Positions 1-9,644 are shown, numbered from the stretch's first letter. The stretch is DNA of 64,000 bases from Pokkaliibacter sp. MBI-7 (GCF_029846635.1 NZ_JARVTG010000001.1:3019501-3083500), one strand, 5' to 3'. A program made the numbers and translations. The notes: generated by a model not told the origin, from the letters alone.

Positions 1-621
1 GGGACCCGAACCTGGGATGCCAATGCCAACGACAACGGCGCCTGGCTGAACAACCCCTACCGTACCGGTGAGGATGACATGGGCCGGGTCTACGGTGTGC
101 AGGGACGCAGCTGGGCCAAACCTGACGGTGGCCATCTGGATCAGGTGCGCAAGGTGGTGGACAATCTGAGCCGTGGTGTCGATGACCGTGGCGAAATCAT
201 CACCTTCTATAACCCCGGCGAGTTCCACATGGGTTGCCTGCGGCCGTGCATGCACACTCATACCTTCTCGCTGCTGGGCGATACCCTGCATCTGACTTCC
301 TATCAGCGTTCCTGTGATGTGCCACTCGGGCTGAACTTCAATCAGGTGCAGGTGTTCACCTTCCTGGCCCTGATGGCGCAGATCACCGGTCATAAGGCCG
401 GGATGGCCTATCACAAGATCGTCAATGCCCATATCTATGAGGATCAGCTGGCGCTAATGCGCGATGTGCAGCTCAAGCGGGAACCTTTCCCGGCACCGCA
501 GCTGCGTATCAACCCGTCGATTCGCAGTCTGGAAGACCTGGAGACCTGGGTGACGCTGGATGACTTCGAGGTGGAAGGCTACCGCTGTCACGATCCCATT
601 CAGTATCCGTTCTCGGTGTAG
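1..621 (+). CDS. thyA: Thymidylate synthase ThyA, 5' end outside the window
   Basis: Converts dUMP to dTMP using methylenetetrahydrofolate, in the cytoplasm. The frame is open from base 1, so only the C-terminal 206 residues are present. The active-site segment reads CLRPCMHTHTF, with the catalytic cysteine codon at 247-249. It is followed by the phosphate-binding RSCDVPLGLNFN segment and the family C-terminal region. The CLRPC form matches the longer Pseudomonas-type ThyA rather than the E. coli form (family knowledge). The dihydrofolate reductase gene lies 48 bases downstream, the usual pairing, because ThyA produces the dihydrofolate that FolA recycles. I see no frame damage in the visible part. 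Confidence 0.96.
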   Translation, partial: GTRTWDANANDNGAWLNNPYRTGEDDMGRVYGVQGRSWAKPDGGHLDQVRKVVDNLSRGVDDRGEIITFYNPGEFHMGCLRPCMHTHTFSLLGDTLHLTSYQRSCDVPLGLNFNQVQVFTFLALMAQITGHKAGMAYHKIVNAHIYEDQLALMRDVQLKREPFPAPQLRINPSIRSLEDLETWVTLDDFEVEGYRCHDPIQYPFSV

Positions 622-669
622 GTCATGCCTGCACCGCCTCAGATCTGCCCTGTAACCGGAATTACGCAC

Positions 670-1176
670 ATGAAACTTGCTGCCATCGTCGCCGCCAGTC
701 AGAACAATGTCATCGGTATCGACAATAAACTGCCGTGGTATCTGCCGGAGGATCTCAAGTACTTCAAGCAGGTAACCATGGGCAAGCCCATCCTGATGGG
801 CCGCAAGACCTTCGACTCCATCGGCCGGCCGTTACCCGGGCGCACCAATATCGTTATTACCCGTCAGACTGACTGGCAGCATGATGGCGTCAAGGTCGTG
901 CACAGCCTGCCGCAGGCTATTGCGCTGGCAGAGGCAGAATGCCTGATCAGTGGCAGTGAAGAGTGCATGATCATCGGTGGTGCGCAGCTTTACAGCGAGG
1001 CGCTGCCATACTGCCAGCGGCTGTATCTGACCCGGGTGTGGGCGGATATCGAGGGCGATGCCTGTTTCCCCGTGCTGAATGATGCCGACTGGCAGGAGCA
1101 GGGGCGCATCGATCATCCTCCTACCGAACGTAACCCCCATGCCTACAGCTTTCTGGTGCTGGATCGCCAGGAATAA
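670..1176 (+). CDS. folA: Dihydrofolate reductase
   Basis: Reduces dihydrofolate to tetrahydrofolate with NADPH and is the target of trimethoprim. The 168-residue protein has the family N-terminus MKLAAIVAASQNNVIG, the substrate-loop LPWYLPEDLKYFK, the NADPH-binding GRKTFDSIGRPLPGR, and IIGGAQLY further on. An in-frame ATG at 625 would add 15 residues unlike the family, so the start at 670 is preferred although its ribosome binding site is weak. It probably shares a transcript with thyA just upstream. Confidence 0.96.
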   Translation: MKLAAIVAASQNNVIGIDNKLPWYLPEDLKYFKQVTMGKPILMGRKTFDSIGRPLPGRTNIVITRQTDWQHDGVKVVHSLPQAIALAEAECLISGSEECMIIGGAQLYSEALPYCQRLYLTRVWADIEGDACFPVLNDADWQEQGRIDHPPTERNPHAYSFLVLDRQE

Positions 1177-1246
1177 GTCCCGTCCGCTAAAACGCATTTC
1201 TCCCTTCTGGCAGAGCAGGCAGACGCTTACTCTGCCGATCTTGTAC

Positions 1247-1273
1247 TAAGCTTCCTGCACAGGCTGCCGACAT
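1247..1273 (+). promoter_or_regulatory. Candidate sigma-28 (FliA) promoter of the first chemoreceptor gene
   Basis: TAAG at 1247-1250, a 15-base spacer and GCCGACAT at 1266-1273. The FliA consensus is TAAA, 15 bases, GCCGATAA, so one base differs in the -35 and two in the -10, with exact spacing. It lies about 100 bases before the start codon of a chemoreceptor gene, the gene class FliA normally transcribes. Assignment is by motif only. Confidence 0.45.
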
Positions 1274-1373
1274 AGCGCAGGCGAACTGCCTGACTGTCGG
1301 TCGGTGCTGGCATTAGCCGTTCCCGTATTCTGTTCGTCGTTGCTGCACTGGGAATACCCCAAGAGGATGTCGT

Positions 1374-3269
1374 ATGAATCTGTCACTGCGTGCCCGTCTG
1401 CTGGGCGTCAGTATTGTTGCCGTGTGCGTAATCGTGCTGGCGCTGGTATGGGAAACCAATATCACCATGCGCCAGCAGATGCTGAACCAGCTGCTGAAAG
1501 ATGCTCAGCATTTCGCCGGTGCCTACGGAGAGGGCGTGGGTCAATGGCTGCATGACCGTCAGCAGGCCATGACAGCCCTCAGTCAGCAGATTGAAGACCA
1601 TCCGCAGGACAGCCCCTACGCGGCCATCCTGCAGACCCACAATGCCGCAGGGTTTGCCCTGACGTACTACGGCAATGAACAAGGACAAATGTTCCGCCAG
1701 GATCCGGCACTGGATAAGAACAACGCCAGCTATGATCCGCGCAAGCGAGACTGGTATCAGCAGGCGCTGAAAGAGAACCGTGCCATCGTCACCGCGCCAT
1801 ACATCAGCGCCACCCTCAAACAGCTGGTGGTGACACTGGCGGAGCCGGTCAAAGCCAATGGTGCGGTGATCGGCGCAGTGGGCGCCAACCTGACGCTGGA
1901 TCAGCTGACCAAACGTACCAACGCGCTGGATGTGCCGGGCAAAGGCTACGCCATTCTGGTGGATCGCAGCGACCAGATCATTACCCATCCGCACACTGAT
2001 CTGCAGACCAGGTCCGCCGGTGAGCTGAGCCCGCTGTTTGACAGTAATCACCTGCCGCAACTGATCAGTGATAACCGCCTGTTTGAAACATCGCTGGATG
2101 AGCGGGAGCGCTTCGTCTACGCCCAGGCGATTCCGCAGACCAACTGGGCGCTGATTTTCGTGATGGACAAAGCCACCCTGATGGCACCGATTTATGACCT
2201 GCTGATCACCCAGATCGGGATTGCCGTGGTGCTGCTGGCGCTGTTTACGCTGGCGCTGATCTATCTGTTTAAGGTGCTGTTCCGTAATCTGGAGCGTGTC
2301 GCGGTCGCACTGGAAGATATTGCCGAAGGCGAAGGTGATCTGACCGTACGCATTCAGGTCAGCAGCAAGGATGAGATTGGCCGTCTGGCCGGTGGGTTCA
2401 ACCGCTTTGTCGAACGGATGCAGGGCATTATCAGCCGTCTGCATGGCACCTCGGTGCAGCTGACCGGCGAAGCCGATGGGGTCGCCGGTGCTGCCCACAA
2501 CCGCAGCCAGCGGGTGCAGCTGCAGCAGGATGAAATTCATATGGTAGCCACGGCGGTTACCGAGATGGCCATGGCGACTCAGGAAATCGCCGGCAATGCC
2601 GAGCGCACTGCCTCTGCGGCGCAGGACTCGGTCAGCCTCAGTCATGAAGGCCGGGTGCAGGTGGAAAAAAGCCAGGGCTCAATTCGCAGTCTGGCGGATG
2701 AAGTGGAGCAGGCCACCAGCACCATTGCCGAACTGAACCAGCACGCGCAGCAGATCAGCGGCATTCTGGCGACTATCAGTGGTATTGCCGAGCAGACCAA
2801 TCTGCTGGCGCTGAATGCGGCCATTGAAGCGGCCCGTGCCGGTGAGCAGGGCCGGGGCTTTGCTGTGGTGGCCGATGAAGTGCGCGTGCTATCGCAGCGA
2901 ACCCATGCCTCCACCGCGGAGATCCAAACCATGATCGAGACCCTGCAGCAGACCACTGCCCGGGCGGTGACGATCATGGAGCGTGGACATCGACTGGCCC
3001 GTACCAGCGTGGGTGATGCCGATGCGGCGCATCAGAGCCTGGGGCAGATCACTGCAGCTATCTCCAGTATTGCCGACATGGCCACCCAGATTGCGTCGGC
3101 AGCGGAGGAGCAAACCTCCGTCACCAATGAAATTAATCGCAATACCGAAGCCATCCGCGGTGTGGCCAGCGACATGGCGGAAGAAAGTGAGCAGGCAGCG
3201 GCACAGGCCAGGGTGCTGCATCAGCTGGCCCGTGAGGTGGAGCAGGAAGTGGGGCGCTTCCGTTTGTAA
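1374..3269 (+). CDS. Methyl-accepting chemotaxis protein with periplasmic dCache-type sensor
   Basis: Membrane chemoreceptor of 631 residues that would signal to CheA/CheW. The order is a transmembrane helix at about residues 7-27, a periplasmic region of about 250 residues with the double-Cache look (RKRDWYQQALKEN, then GKGYAILVDR), a second transmembrane helix near 278-300, a HAMP domain, and a long coiled-coil signalling domain. The conserved hairpin tip, EQTNLLALNAAIEAARAGEQ and what follows, is at about 470-500. The start ATG follows AAGAGGA at good spacing. There is no C-terminal tethering pentapeptide. The ligand cannot be told from sequence alone, although dCache receptors often bind amino or organic acids. 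Confidence 0.93.
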   Translation: MNLSLRARLLGVSIVAVCVIVLALVWETNITMRQQMLNQLLKDAQHFAGAYGEGVGQWLHDRQQAMTALSQQIEDHPQDSPYAAILQTHNAAGFALTYYGNEQGQMFRQDPALDKNNASYDPRKRDWYQQALKENRAIVTAPYISATLKQLVVTLAEPVKANGAVIGAVGANLTLDQLTKRTNALDVPGKGYAILVDRSDQIITHPHTDLQTRSAGELSPLFDSNHLPQLISDNRLFETSLDERERFVYAQAIPQTNWALIFVMDKATLMAPIYDLLITQIGIAVVLLALFTLALIYLFKVLFRNLERVAVALEDIAEGEGDLTVRIQVSSKDEIGRLAGGFNRFVERMQGIISRLHGTSVQLTGEADGVAGAAHNRSQRVQLQQDEIHMVATAVTEMAMATQEIAGNAERTASAAQDSVSLSHEGRVQVEKSQGSIRSLADEVEQATSTIAELNQHAQQISGILATISGIAEQTNLLALNAAIEAARAGEQGRGFAVVADEVRVLSQRTHASTAEIQTMIETLQQTTARAVTIMERGHRLARTSVGDADAAHQSLGQITAAISSIADMATQIASAAEEQTSVTNEINRNTEAIRGVASDMAEESEQAAAQARVLHQLAREVEQEVGRFRL

Positions 3270-3276
3270 GCACGTG

Positions 3277-3306
3277 CTCACCGGCCGGATAAACCGGGCC
3301 GGTGAG
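3277..3306. terminator. Stem-loop in a convergent gap, likely bidirectional terminator
   Basis: Perfect 10-bp stem CTCACCGGCC / GGCCGGTGAG with a 10-base loop, in the 52-base gap between the convergent chemoreceptor and antiporter genes. No T tract follows on either strand, so it may only assist termination or protect 3' ends. Confidence 0.5.
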
Positions 3307-3321
3307 GTCTGCAGGCAGCGC

Positions 3322-5064
3322 TCAGTGTTCGTGCTGCCAGCTTTCCGCCTGCGGTGATGTGGCTTTGCTAAGGCGTTTGGCTTCCAGCTGGGCCAGATCG
3401 GTTTCGCGGAATTCGAGAATCCATTGCCGCGCCTTGTCTGCCGGTACACCCAGTGCCTGCAGCGCCTCCAGACTCACGCCCAGACTGGTGTCATAGGTTT
3501 CCAGAAACACGTGATCGAGATCCAGCTCCAGCAGATGCAGGGCATTCTCACTGTTGCGGGCACGGGCAAACAGTTTGGCCCGGGGGAAGTGTTCACGTAT
3601 CTGCAGTGCCGCCTTCTCGGAAATGTCCGGGTTATTGATTGCCAGGATGATCAGCTTAGCCTTTTCGGCACCCGCCGCCTCCAGCACGTCATTGCGCAGG
3701 GCATCACCGTAATACACCTCGTAACCCAGACGCCGGGCAAACCGGATGTGCGCCGGGTTGGCGTCAATGGCGGTGAAGGCAATATTGCGCGCCTGCAGCA
3801 CACGGGCGATGGTCAGACCGATACGACCAAAGCCGATGATCAGTACTTCCGGGTTGTGTTCAGGAAAGGTCTCATGTTCCAGGGCCTGGGTATCATCGTC
3901 AGCACTCTGACGTTTTTGCTGACGGCCAAGGTAGCTGTCGGCCACCTTCACCACGAGCGGTGTAAAGGCCATGGAAATGCTGACCACCAGCGTCATGATG
4001 CCGGTCAGCTCGGTGCTCATCAGTTTGGACTGGGCCGCTGTACTGAACAGCACAAAGGCGAACTCGCCGCCTTGTGACAGGGTCACGCCCATGCGCAGGC
4101 TGTCGGCATTGTTATTGCCAAAGCCCCGCGCCATGGCATAGATCAGCCCGGTCTTGATCAGCATTAACAGCACCACGGCGGCGAGAATAGTGCCGATGTG
4201 TTCCAGCAGCAGATGCAGGTCCATCTGCATACCCACCGCCATAAAGAACAGCCCCAGCAGCAGGCCGCGGAAGGGTTCGATGTCGGCTTCCAGCTGATGG
4301 CGGAACTCCGAATCCGACAGCAGCATACCGGCCAGAAACGCGCCCAGCGCCATCGACAGCCCCACCTGTTCCATCAGCCAGGCGGTACCCATGACCACCA
4401 GCAGCGCAGCAGCGGTAAACAGCTCGCGGCTGTGAGCTCTGGCGACCAGATGGAAGGCAGGCTTGACGGCGAAGCGACCGATCACAATGACAGCAATGAT
4501 CATGCCCAGCCCTTTGGCCAGATTCAGCAGGGCATTGGAGTCATGTACCTTGGAGTCCGCCAGGGCCGCGACCAGAGCGAGCAGGGGGACAACAGCGAGA
4601 TCCTGAAACAGCAGGATGGCGAACGCGCCACGGCCATACTGGCTCGACAGGTCGCCGCGTTCGGACATCAGCTGCAGTGCAAAGGCGGTGGATGACAGTG
4701 CCAGACCAAAACCGGCGATCAGCGCGGTCTTCCAGGTCAGGCCGAACAACAGCGCAACGCCACCCAGTAACGCCCCTGACAGCAATACCTGCGCCAGACC
4801 CAGACCGAATACTGCCTTGCGCATCACCCACAGGCGGCGAGGCTTCAGCTCCAGACCGATCAGGAACAGCAGTAACACCACGCCCAGTTCAGAGAAGTGC
4901 AGGATGGCTTCCACTTCACTGATCAGCCCAAGGCTGTTGGGGCCGATCAGCAGGCCCGCACCGAGATAACCCAGCACGGCTCCCAGGCCGTTATGTTTGG
5001 CCAAAGGTACGATCAGTACCGCGGCCAGCAGAAAGATGATGGTACTGAGGAGAAAATGATCCAT
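3322..5064 (-). CDS. Kef-type monovalent cation:proton antiporter (CPA2) with TrkA-N domain
   Basis: Inner-membrane protein of 580 residues. Residues 1-375 are about a dozen hydrophobic segments of the Na/H exchanger fold, including GLELKPRRLW near 70-80 and the LLFQDLAVVPLLAL segment near 151-164. A soluble linker follows, then a TrkA-N (KTN) Rossmann domain beginning LIIGFGRIG near 409-417 with a conserved acidic residue at the end of its second strand (TAIDAN). This order is that of KefB/KefC, glutathione-gated potassium efflux systems. No KefF/KefG partner oxidoreductase gene is adjacent, so KefB or KefC identity and gating are undecided. It is transcribed divergently from the chemoreceptor gene at 5408. 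Confidence 0.9.
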   Translation of the reverse strand: MDHFLLSTIIFLLAAVLIVPLAKHNGLGAVLGYLGAGLLIGPNSLGLISEVEAILHFSELGVVLLLFLIGLELKPRRLWVMRKAVFGLGLAQVLLSGALLGGVALLFGLTWKTALIAGFGLALSSTAFALQLMSERGDLSSQYGRGAFAILLFQDLAVVPLLALVAALADSKVHDSNALLNLAKGLGMIIAVIVIGRFAVKPAFHLVARAHSRELFTAAALLVVMGTAWLMEQVGLSMALGAFLAGMLLSDSEFRHQLEADIEPFRGLLLGLFFMAVGMQMDLHLLLEHIGTILAAVVLLMLIKTGLIYAMARGFGNNNADSLRMGVTLSQGGEFAFVLFSTAAQSKLMSTELTGIMTLVVSISMAFTPLVVKVADSYLGRQQKRQSADDDTQALEHETFPEHNPEVLIIGFGRIGLTIARVLQARNIAFTAIDANPAHIRFARRLGYEVYYGDALRNDVLEAAGAEKAKLIILAINNPDISEKAALQIREHFPRAKLFARARNSENALHLLELDLDHVFLETYDTSLGVSLEALQALGVPADKARQWILEFRETDLAQLEAKRLSKATSPQAESWQHEH

Positions 5065-5288
5065 ATATCGTGATCCGTCGTTAAGCCGATAACAGCAGGG
5101 TCCATTGACGGCTGCAAGGCTAGCCTATTTGCCCGCCGCGCAGAAGCCACAATTGTGCAGACAATGTGTCGCTATAAAAGATGGCTAAAAACCAGACTGG
5201 CTTATGCGTCCTCAAGGGTGGCAAGTCGTTGGCCAACAGCTTGCTTTTGTTGGACTAAAGTACCCGTGCTGGATCAACACACTTTGTG

Positions 5289-5317
5289 TAAAAGCAGGCT
5301 ATGCTTAGGCCCGATAA
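5289..5317 (+). promoter_or_regulatory. Weak sigma-28-like promoter in the 5065-5407 gap
   Basis: The 343-base divergent gap holds no gene I can support. TAAAAG at 5289-5294 is followed by GCCCGATAA at 5309-5317, close to the FliA -10 GCCGATAA, but the spacing is about two bases too long. It sits about 90 bases before a chemoreceptor start. A perfect GCCGATAA at 5085-5092 has no matching -35. Confidence 0.2.
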
Positions 5318-5407
5318 CAACCAATAACAAGCTGTCCGGGACAGGTTGCCTGGTGTGCCAGGGCCGCCGATACCGGCAGGTCATGCCTGCTGACAGGGGG
5401 TAGATCT

Positions 5408-7186
5408 GTGATCCAGACGTTGACACATATCTATAAGACCGTAGAAAAAGCGCTGTTCTTCACCCTTACCCGCAAACTGGTCGGGAATCTTGGTTTCATC
5501 TTTCTGGTCACCAGCCTGCCACTGGCGTACTGGCTGCTGTGGGGCAGCCTTGATCTGCAAGGCATCAGCAGCGAGCAGCAACAGCTGATCAGAACCTGGC
5601 AGGATCAGCGCTTTGGCGCCCTGATCGGGCTCAATCTGCTGGTTTGTGTCGGCATTGGCCTGTACATGCGTCATCTGTTTCTGCATCCCATCCAGCACAT
5701 GATTGATGTGCTGTCGGCCATTGAGGAGAAGAACGGAGATATATCGGCCAGCCTGCCATCGTTCACCTACGACGAAATCAGCCTGATGGCTGAGCGTTAC
5801 AACCATTTCTCCGACAACCTCAAGGAAGTCATCGACAAGGTGCGCAGCCGCAGTGTCACCCTGTCGCAGGAGGCAACCCGGGTGCGCAAGGTGGTGCTGA
5901 GCAGTGGCGAGGCGATGGCCAGCCTGCAGCACGCGGCGGGCGTGCTCTATCAGGAAAGCGAGAAGTCGACCCGGGCGGTGCAGGAGATCGCCGTGCACAC
6001 CGGCAGTATTTCCAGCAAGACCACCGAGACCATCAGTAAGGTCGGCGTAGCAGCCAGTGAACTGTCCCGCACCAGTGCCGAGATCGAGCAGGCCCATAGT
6101 CTGATCGACCGTTTCCAGCAGACGGTCCTGCAGTTGCAGGACAACTCCGAACAGATCAAGCGCATTCTGGCCATGGTCAATGAGTTTGCTGACCAGACCA
6201 ATCTGCTGGCCCTGAATGCGGCCATTGAGGCAGCACGGGCTGGTGAGCATGGGCGTGGTTTTGCCGTGGTGGCCGATGAGGTCCGCAGCCTGTCACAGCA
6301 GGTAGGCAAGGCGACGCAGGATATTCATGGCTATATCACGCACATGGGCGAGCTGGTGGAACACACCCGGGAGGAGTGTGATGACATTCAGCGCCGAATT
6401 GGCAGTGCACGCGGTGTGGTGGTGCATACCTGTGACGACTTTGCGGTGATGCAGGAGGATTTTCGCCGTACCCATCAGGAAATCATCGAGATCAATCAGG
6501 CGGTGGAATCTGTCTCAGCGGTCAACGAGGTGCTGTTCCAGCGGGTGACGGAGATTCAGAGTCTGGCTGATCACACCTCGGACGCCATGCAGCAGGCCAG
6601 AGGCTTTACCCAGCAGCTCACCGGAACGACCGAGGAAACTCAGCAATATCTGTCCCGCTATCAGATCGGCCGCGGCGGCTTCGAGAAGGTGCTACAGGAG
6701 TCCCGTCATTTCCGCGATCAGGTACAGGCACAGCTGCAACAGCTGGCCAGTCAGGGAGTGGAGTTGTTTGATCAGCAATATCAGGCCATCAATCAGAGCG
6801 AGCCCCGCAAGTATCGCACCCGCTACAGCGACCAGCTTGCCAGCGTGCTGCCCCCTCTGTATGACGCTTATCTCAAGGCGCATCCCGGCTTTATCTATAG
6901 CATTGCCGTCGACAGTAAGGGCTATGCCCCTGCGCATCATGCCCATGTGTCGCAACCGCTGACAGGCGATGCCCAGCAGGACAACCTCAAGAGCCGTCAT
7001 CAGCGCATCTTCAATGGCAGTGAGGAAGAGCGGCGACGGGCAGGCAATACCCAGCCCTTCCTGCTGCAGACGTTTATCCGTGACACCGGGGAAGTGATGA
7101 ATGACCTGTCGCTGCCCATCTACGTCAACAATCGCCATTGGGGGGCGATGATCTTCGGCATGGGCAGTGAGATTCTGGCGAGCTGA
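5408..7186 (+). CDS. Chemoreceptor lacking a periplasmic sensor, with a C-terminal putative sensor module
   Basis: 592 residues starting at GTG, preceded by AGGGGG at good spacing. Two transmembrane helices at about 22-44 and 69-91 are joined by a loop of only about 25 residues, so there is no periplasmic ligand domain. A HAMP-like region follows, then the signalling domain with its hairpin tip at about 258-295 (DQTNLLALNAAIEAARAGEH). After about residue 416 comes an extra module of about 175 residues. It begins with a coiled-coil stretch and ends with YSIAVDSKGYAPAHHAHVSQ and LPIYVNNRHWGAMIFGMGSE, which looks like a Cache or PAS-like sensor half placed in the cytoplasm. The input is unknown. 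Confidence 0.9.
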   Translation: MIQTLTHIYKTVEKALFFTLTRKLVGNLGFIFLVTSLPLAYWLLWGSLDLQGISSEQQQLIRTWQDQRFGALIGLNLLVCVGIGLYMRHLFLHPIQHMIDVLSAIEEKNGDISASLPSFTYDEISLMAERYNHFSDNLKEVIDKVRSRSVTLSQEATRVRKVVLSSGEAMASLQHAAGVLYQESEKSTRAVQEIAVHTGSISSKTTETISKVGVAASELSRTSAEIEQAHSLIDRFQQTVLQLQDNSEQIKRILAMVNEFADQTNLLALNAAIEAARAGEHGRGFAVVADEVRSLSQQVGKATQDIHGYITHMGELVEHTREECDDIQRRIGSARGVVVHTCDDFAVMQEDFRRTHQEIIEINQAVESVSAVNEVLFQRVTEIQSLADHTSDAMQQARGFTQQLTGTTEETQQYLSRYQIGRGGFEKVLQESRHFRDQVQAQLQQLASQGVELFDQQYQAINQSEPRKYRTRYSDQLASVLPPLYDAYLKAHPGFIYSIAVDSKGYAPAHHAHVSQPLTGDAQQDNLKSRHQRIFNGSEEERRRAGNTQPFLLQTFIRDTGEVMNDLSLPIYVNNRHWGAMIFGMGSEILAS

Positions 7187-7200
7187 GGGGTTTTACGCCG

Positions 7201-9486
7201 CTACTCTGGCGCACAGCTCGGGTCGAGACGCAGTTGCTGCTGCAGATAACTGCCCAGCTGGTCCGCCGGTAGCGGTGCGGAGAACAGGTAGCCCTGTGCT
7301 TTGGGGCAGCCCTGCTGACGCAGCCACTGCGCCTGCTCGGTGGTTTCCACCCCTTCAGCGATCACGTCGAGGCCCAGATGGGTGGCCAGCGACAGGGTGG
7401 AAATGATGATGGCCTGATCGTTAGTGCTCTGCAGGGCATCATGCACGAAGGTGCGATCTATCTTCAGCGCCTGCAGTGGCAGGTCTTTCAGACGGCCAAG
7501 CGACGAGTAGCCGGTGCCGAAATCATCCATGATGATGGCGTAGCCCTGCCGGTTAAGGTGATACAGGCGGGCAAGTACCGCACTGTCGTCGATAAAGCGA
7601 TTCTCGGTGATCTCAAAACGCAGCCACTGCGGACTGATGCGGCCGTTTTCCTGTTCCTCATTGAGAAAGTGCAGAAAGGCATCGCGCAGCAGCAATGCGG
7701 GTGCCAGATTGAAACTGAGGGTCATAGGGGTCGGGCTGATGGCCTGCCAGGCGGGCCAGTATTCAATGGCCTTGCGTAGCAGATGGATGCTGATCTGGTC
7801 GATCAGCTCGCTTTCCTCCGCCAGCGGAATGAAGCGCAGCGGGGGAACCGGACCATCCTGTGGATGGCGCCAGCGTGCCAGCAGCTCCATACCGGTCACC
7901 GCGCCTGTGCACAAATCCACCTGCGGCTGGAATACCGGATAGAGTTCATCGGTGCCGATACTCTGGCGCAGATCGTTTTCCAGCCGGATCGGCGTCATGG
8001 CCTCATGACTGCGGCTGAGGTTGTACAGATAGTAGCCGTTGCCTCCTTCCACCCGGACCTGCGACTGCGCCAGCATGGCTTTCTGCAGCAGGCTGTCGAG
8101 GCTGTCGCCATCCTGTGGAAAACGGCTCAGGCCCTGACTCAGGCTGAGATGGACGTCCATACCCTGCAGGGAAATGGGGTGCAGGCTGCACAGGCGCAAG
8201 GCTTCTGCGCGCTTGATCACCTGCTCCTCGCTGTCACCGACAAACCGCAGCAGCACGATAAAGTCATCATCACCGTAGCGAAACAGCAGGTCGTCATCGC
8301 TGAGCGCGTTGGAGAGGCGGCGTGCCATGATCCGTACCAGCTGGTTGCCGGCCTGTGGGCCAAGGTTGTCACGCAGCTGGCGATAGCGATCGATATCCAG
8401 ATAACACAGAGTACAGCAGGTACCGGTTTCCGCCCGCAGATAGGTAGCCATGAACTGTTCCAGCTGCTGGCGATTGGGCAGGCCCGTCAGGGGGTCGTAC
8501 TGGGTCAGCCGGCTGATGCGTTGCTCTGACTGCTTGAGTGTGCGCAGGTCGCTGAAGGTCAGCAGATAGCAGTAGCCACTGATCTGGCTCAGTTCGATCT
8601 GGCGCAGGCGCAGATTGACCGGCAGACGCTGATGATTGAGTGGCTCCAGTTCACATTCGCCCTGCCATTCGCCGACACCGCCTACTTCCTTTAACAGTGC
8701 TGAGAACGAAGGCCAGCTGGCAGCAATCAGAGGGGAAACCGCCTGACCAAGTAAGGGCTCTTCAGCTTCCAGCAGGGTCTGGCAGGCGCTGTTGGCGGCC
8801 AGAATCCGGCCCTCTTCGGTACAGATCAGGTGCCCTTCGCTGGCATTGTCAAAAACGCTGGCATGCAGAGTCAGTTGATCCTGCTGGCGCACTCTGGCGC
8901 TGATATCGACGATCACACCAAACCAGCCACTGAGCTGCTGACTGGCATCCTGCAGTGGCCCCCAGGTCAGTTCCAGAATACGCTGGTCAGGCATCGGCAG
9001 CAGCACAGGCCGGGGTAAGGTGGGGGCGCCACTCAGCAGATGGCTGACTTTATCACGCAGATAGTCGGTGGCGTCGCATTCAGGCAGCAGTGGCCAGATG
9101 CTGTGACCATGCAGATCCTCTTCGCCCAGTGCCAGCAAGGTGCTGAGGTGGCGGTTATGCAGCAGCACCTTCCCCTCGCTACTGACTTCAAACAGACCCT
9201 CGGGCAAGCGCTGCAGCAGATTATCCAGTTTGATGGCGTAACTGCCGAGGCGCTTGCGGCTGTGATCGAGATCCTGCAGAAAGCGCAGGCTGAGGTAAAA
9301 CAAATACAGTGCCGAGATCAGTACAAACAGCAGCCCCTTGTAGCGCTGCAGTGTCATGACGACTTCGGTATCGCTGCTCCACTGCTGCACCAGAGTGTCA
9401 GAAAACAAGATCCACAGGGTACTGAGTAGCGCATAGCTGATGGCGATGGTCAGGGCGGAACGATAGGGAGGGGATGCCTTAGGCAT
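7201..9486 (-). CDS. Membrane PAS-GGDEF-EAL protein, probable c-di-GMP phosphodiesterase
   Basis: 761 residues: two transmembrane helices near 12-33 and 46-66, two PAS-like regions (about 85-200 and 205-320), GGDEF (about 330-490) and EAL (about 500-755). The GGDEF active-site loop reads RYGDDDF near 403, so the cyclase signature is lost and this half is probably regulatory. The EAL half keeps MELLARW (ELL variant) near 532, EITEN, DDFGTGYSSL near 652, LKIDRTFV and AEGVET, the metal and catalytic set of an active phosphodiesterase. It converges with the chemoreceptor gene with a 14-base gap. The sensed signal is unknown. Confidence 0.9.
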   Translation of the reverse strand: MPKASPPYRSALTIAISYALLSTLWILFSDTLVQQWSSDTEVVMTLQRYKGLLFVLISALYLFYLSLRFLQDLDHSRKRLGSYAIKLDNLLQRLPEGLFEVSSEGKVLLHNRHLSTLLALGEEDLHGHSIWPLLPECDATDYLRDKVSHLLSGAPTLPRPVLLPMPDQRILELTWGPLQDASQQLSGWFGVIVDISARVRQQDQLTLHASVFDNASEGHLICTEEGRILAANSACQTLLEAEEPLLGQAVSPLIAASWPSFSALLKEVGGVGEWQGECELEPLNHQRLPVNLRLRQIELSQISGYCYLLTFSDLRTLKQSEQRISRLTQYDPLTGLPNRQQLEQFMATYLRAETGTCCTLCYLDIDRYRQLRDNLGPQAGNQLVRIMARRLSNALSDDDLLFRYGDDDFIVLLRFVGDSEEQVIKRAEALRLCSLHPISLQGMDVHLSLSQGLSRFPQDGDSLDSLLQKAMLAQSQVRVEGGNGYYLYNLSRSHEAMTPIRLENDLRQSIGTDELYPVFQPQVDLCTGAVTGMELLARWRHPQDGPVPPLRFIPLAEESELIDQISIHLLRKAIEYWPAWQAISPTPMTLSFNLAPALLLRDAFLHFLNEEQENGRISPQWLRFEITENRFIDDSAVLARLYHLNRQGYAIIMDDFGTGYSSLGRLKDLPLQALKIDRTFVHDALQSTNDQAIIISTLSLATHLGLDVIAEGVETTEQAQWLRQQGCPKAQGYLFSAPLPADQLGSYLQQQLRLDPSCAPE

Positions 9487-9644
9487 TAGTAAAGGACTCT
9501 CAGACAGTGCAGCACCTTACAGGTATGGCTCAGGCTGGCGCACTGTGCAAGCCGGTTTACGAGATAGTGACAAAGCTGTCGTTATAAGAACAGTAAGTGG
9601 GTACTGAATGACGATTGCCAGCCATTCAGTACAGAACGCGTTAC

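Noticed and set aside
1383..2645. Long antisense reading frame of 420 codons opposite the first chemoreceptor
   Set aside because: The opposite strand encodes a clear chemoreceptor; the antisense product has no recognisable motif and is His/Gln-rich, as expected from reading GC-rich coding DNA backwards.
5085..5092. Perfect GCCGATAA as a FliA promoter
   Set aside because: No TAAA element at the required distance upstream, and it lies about 320 bases before the nearest plus-strand gene.
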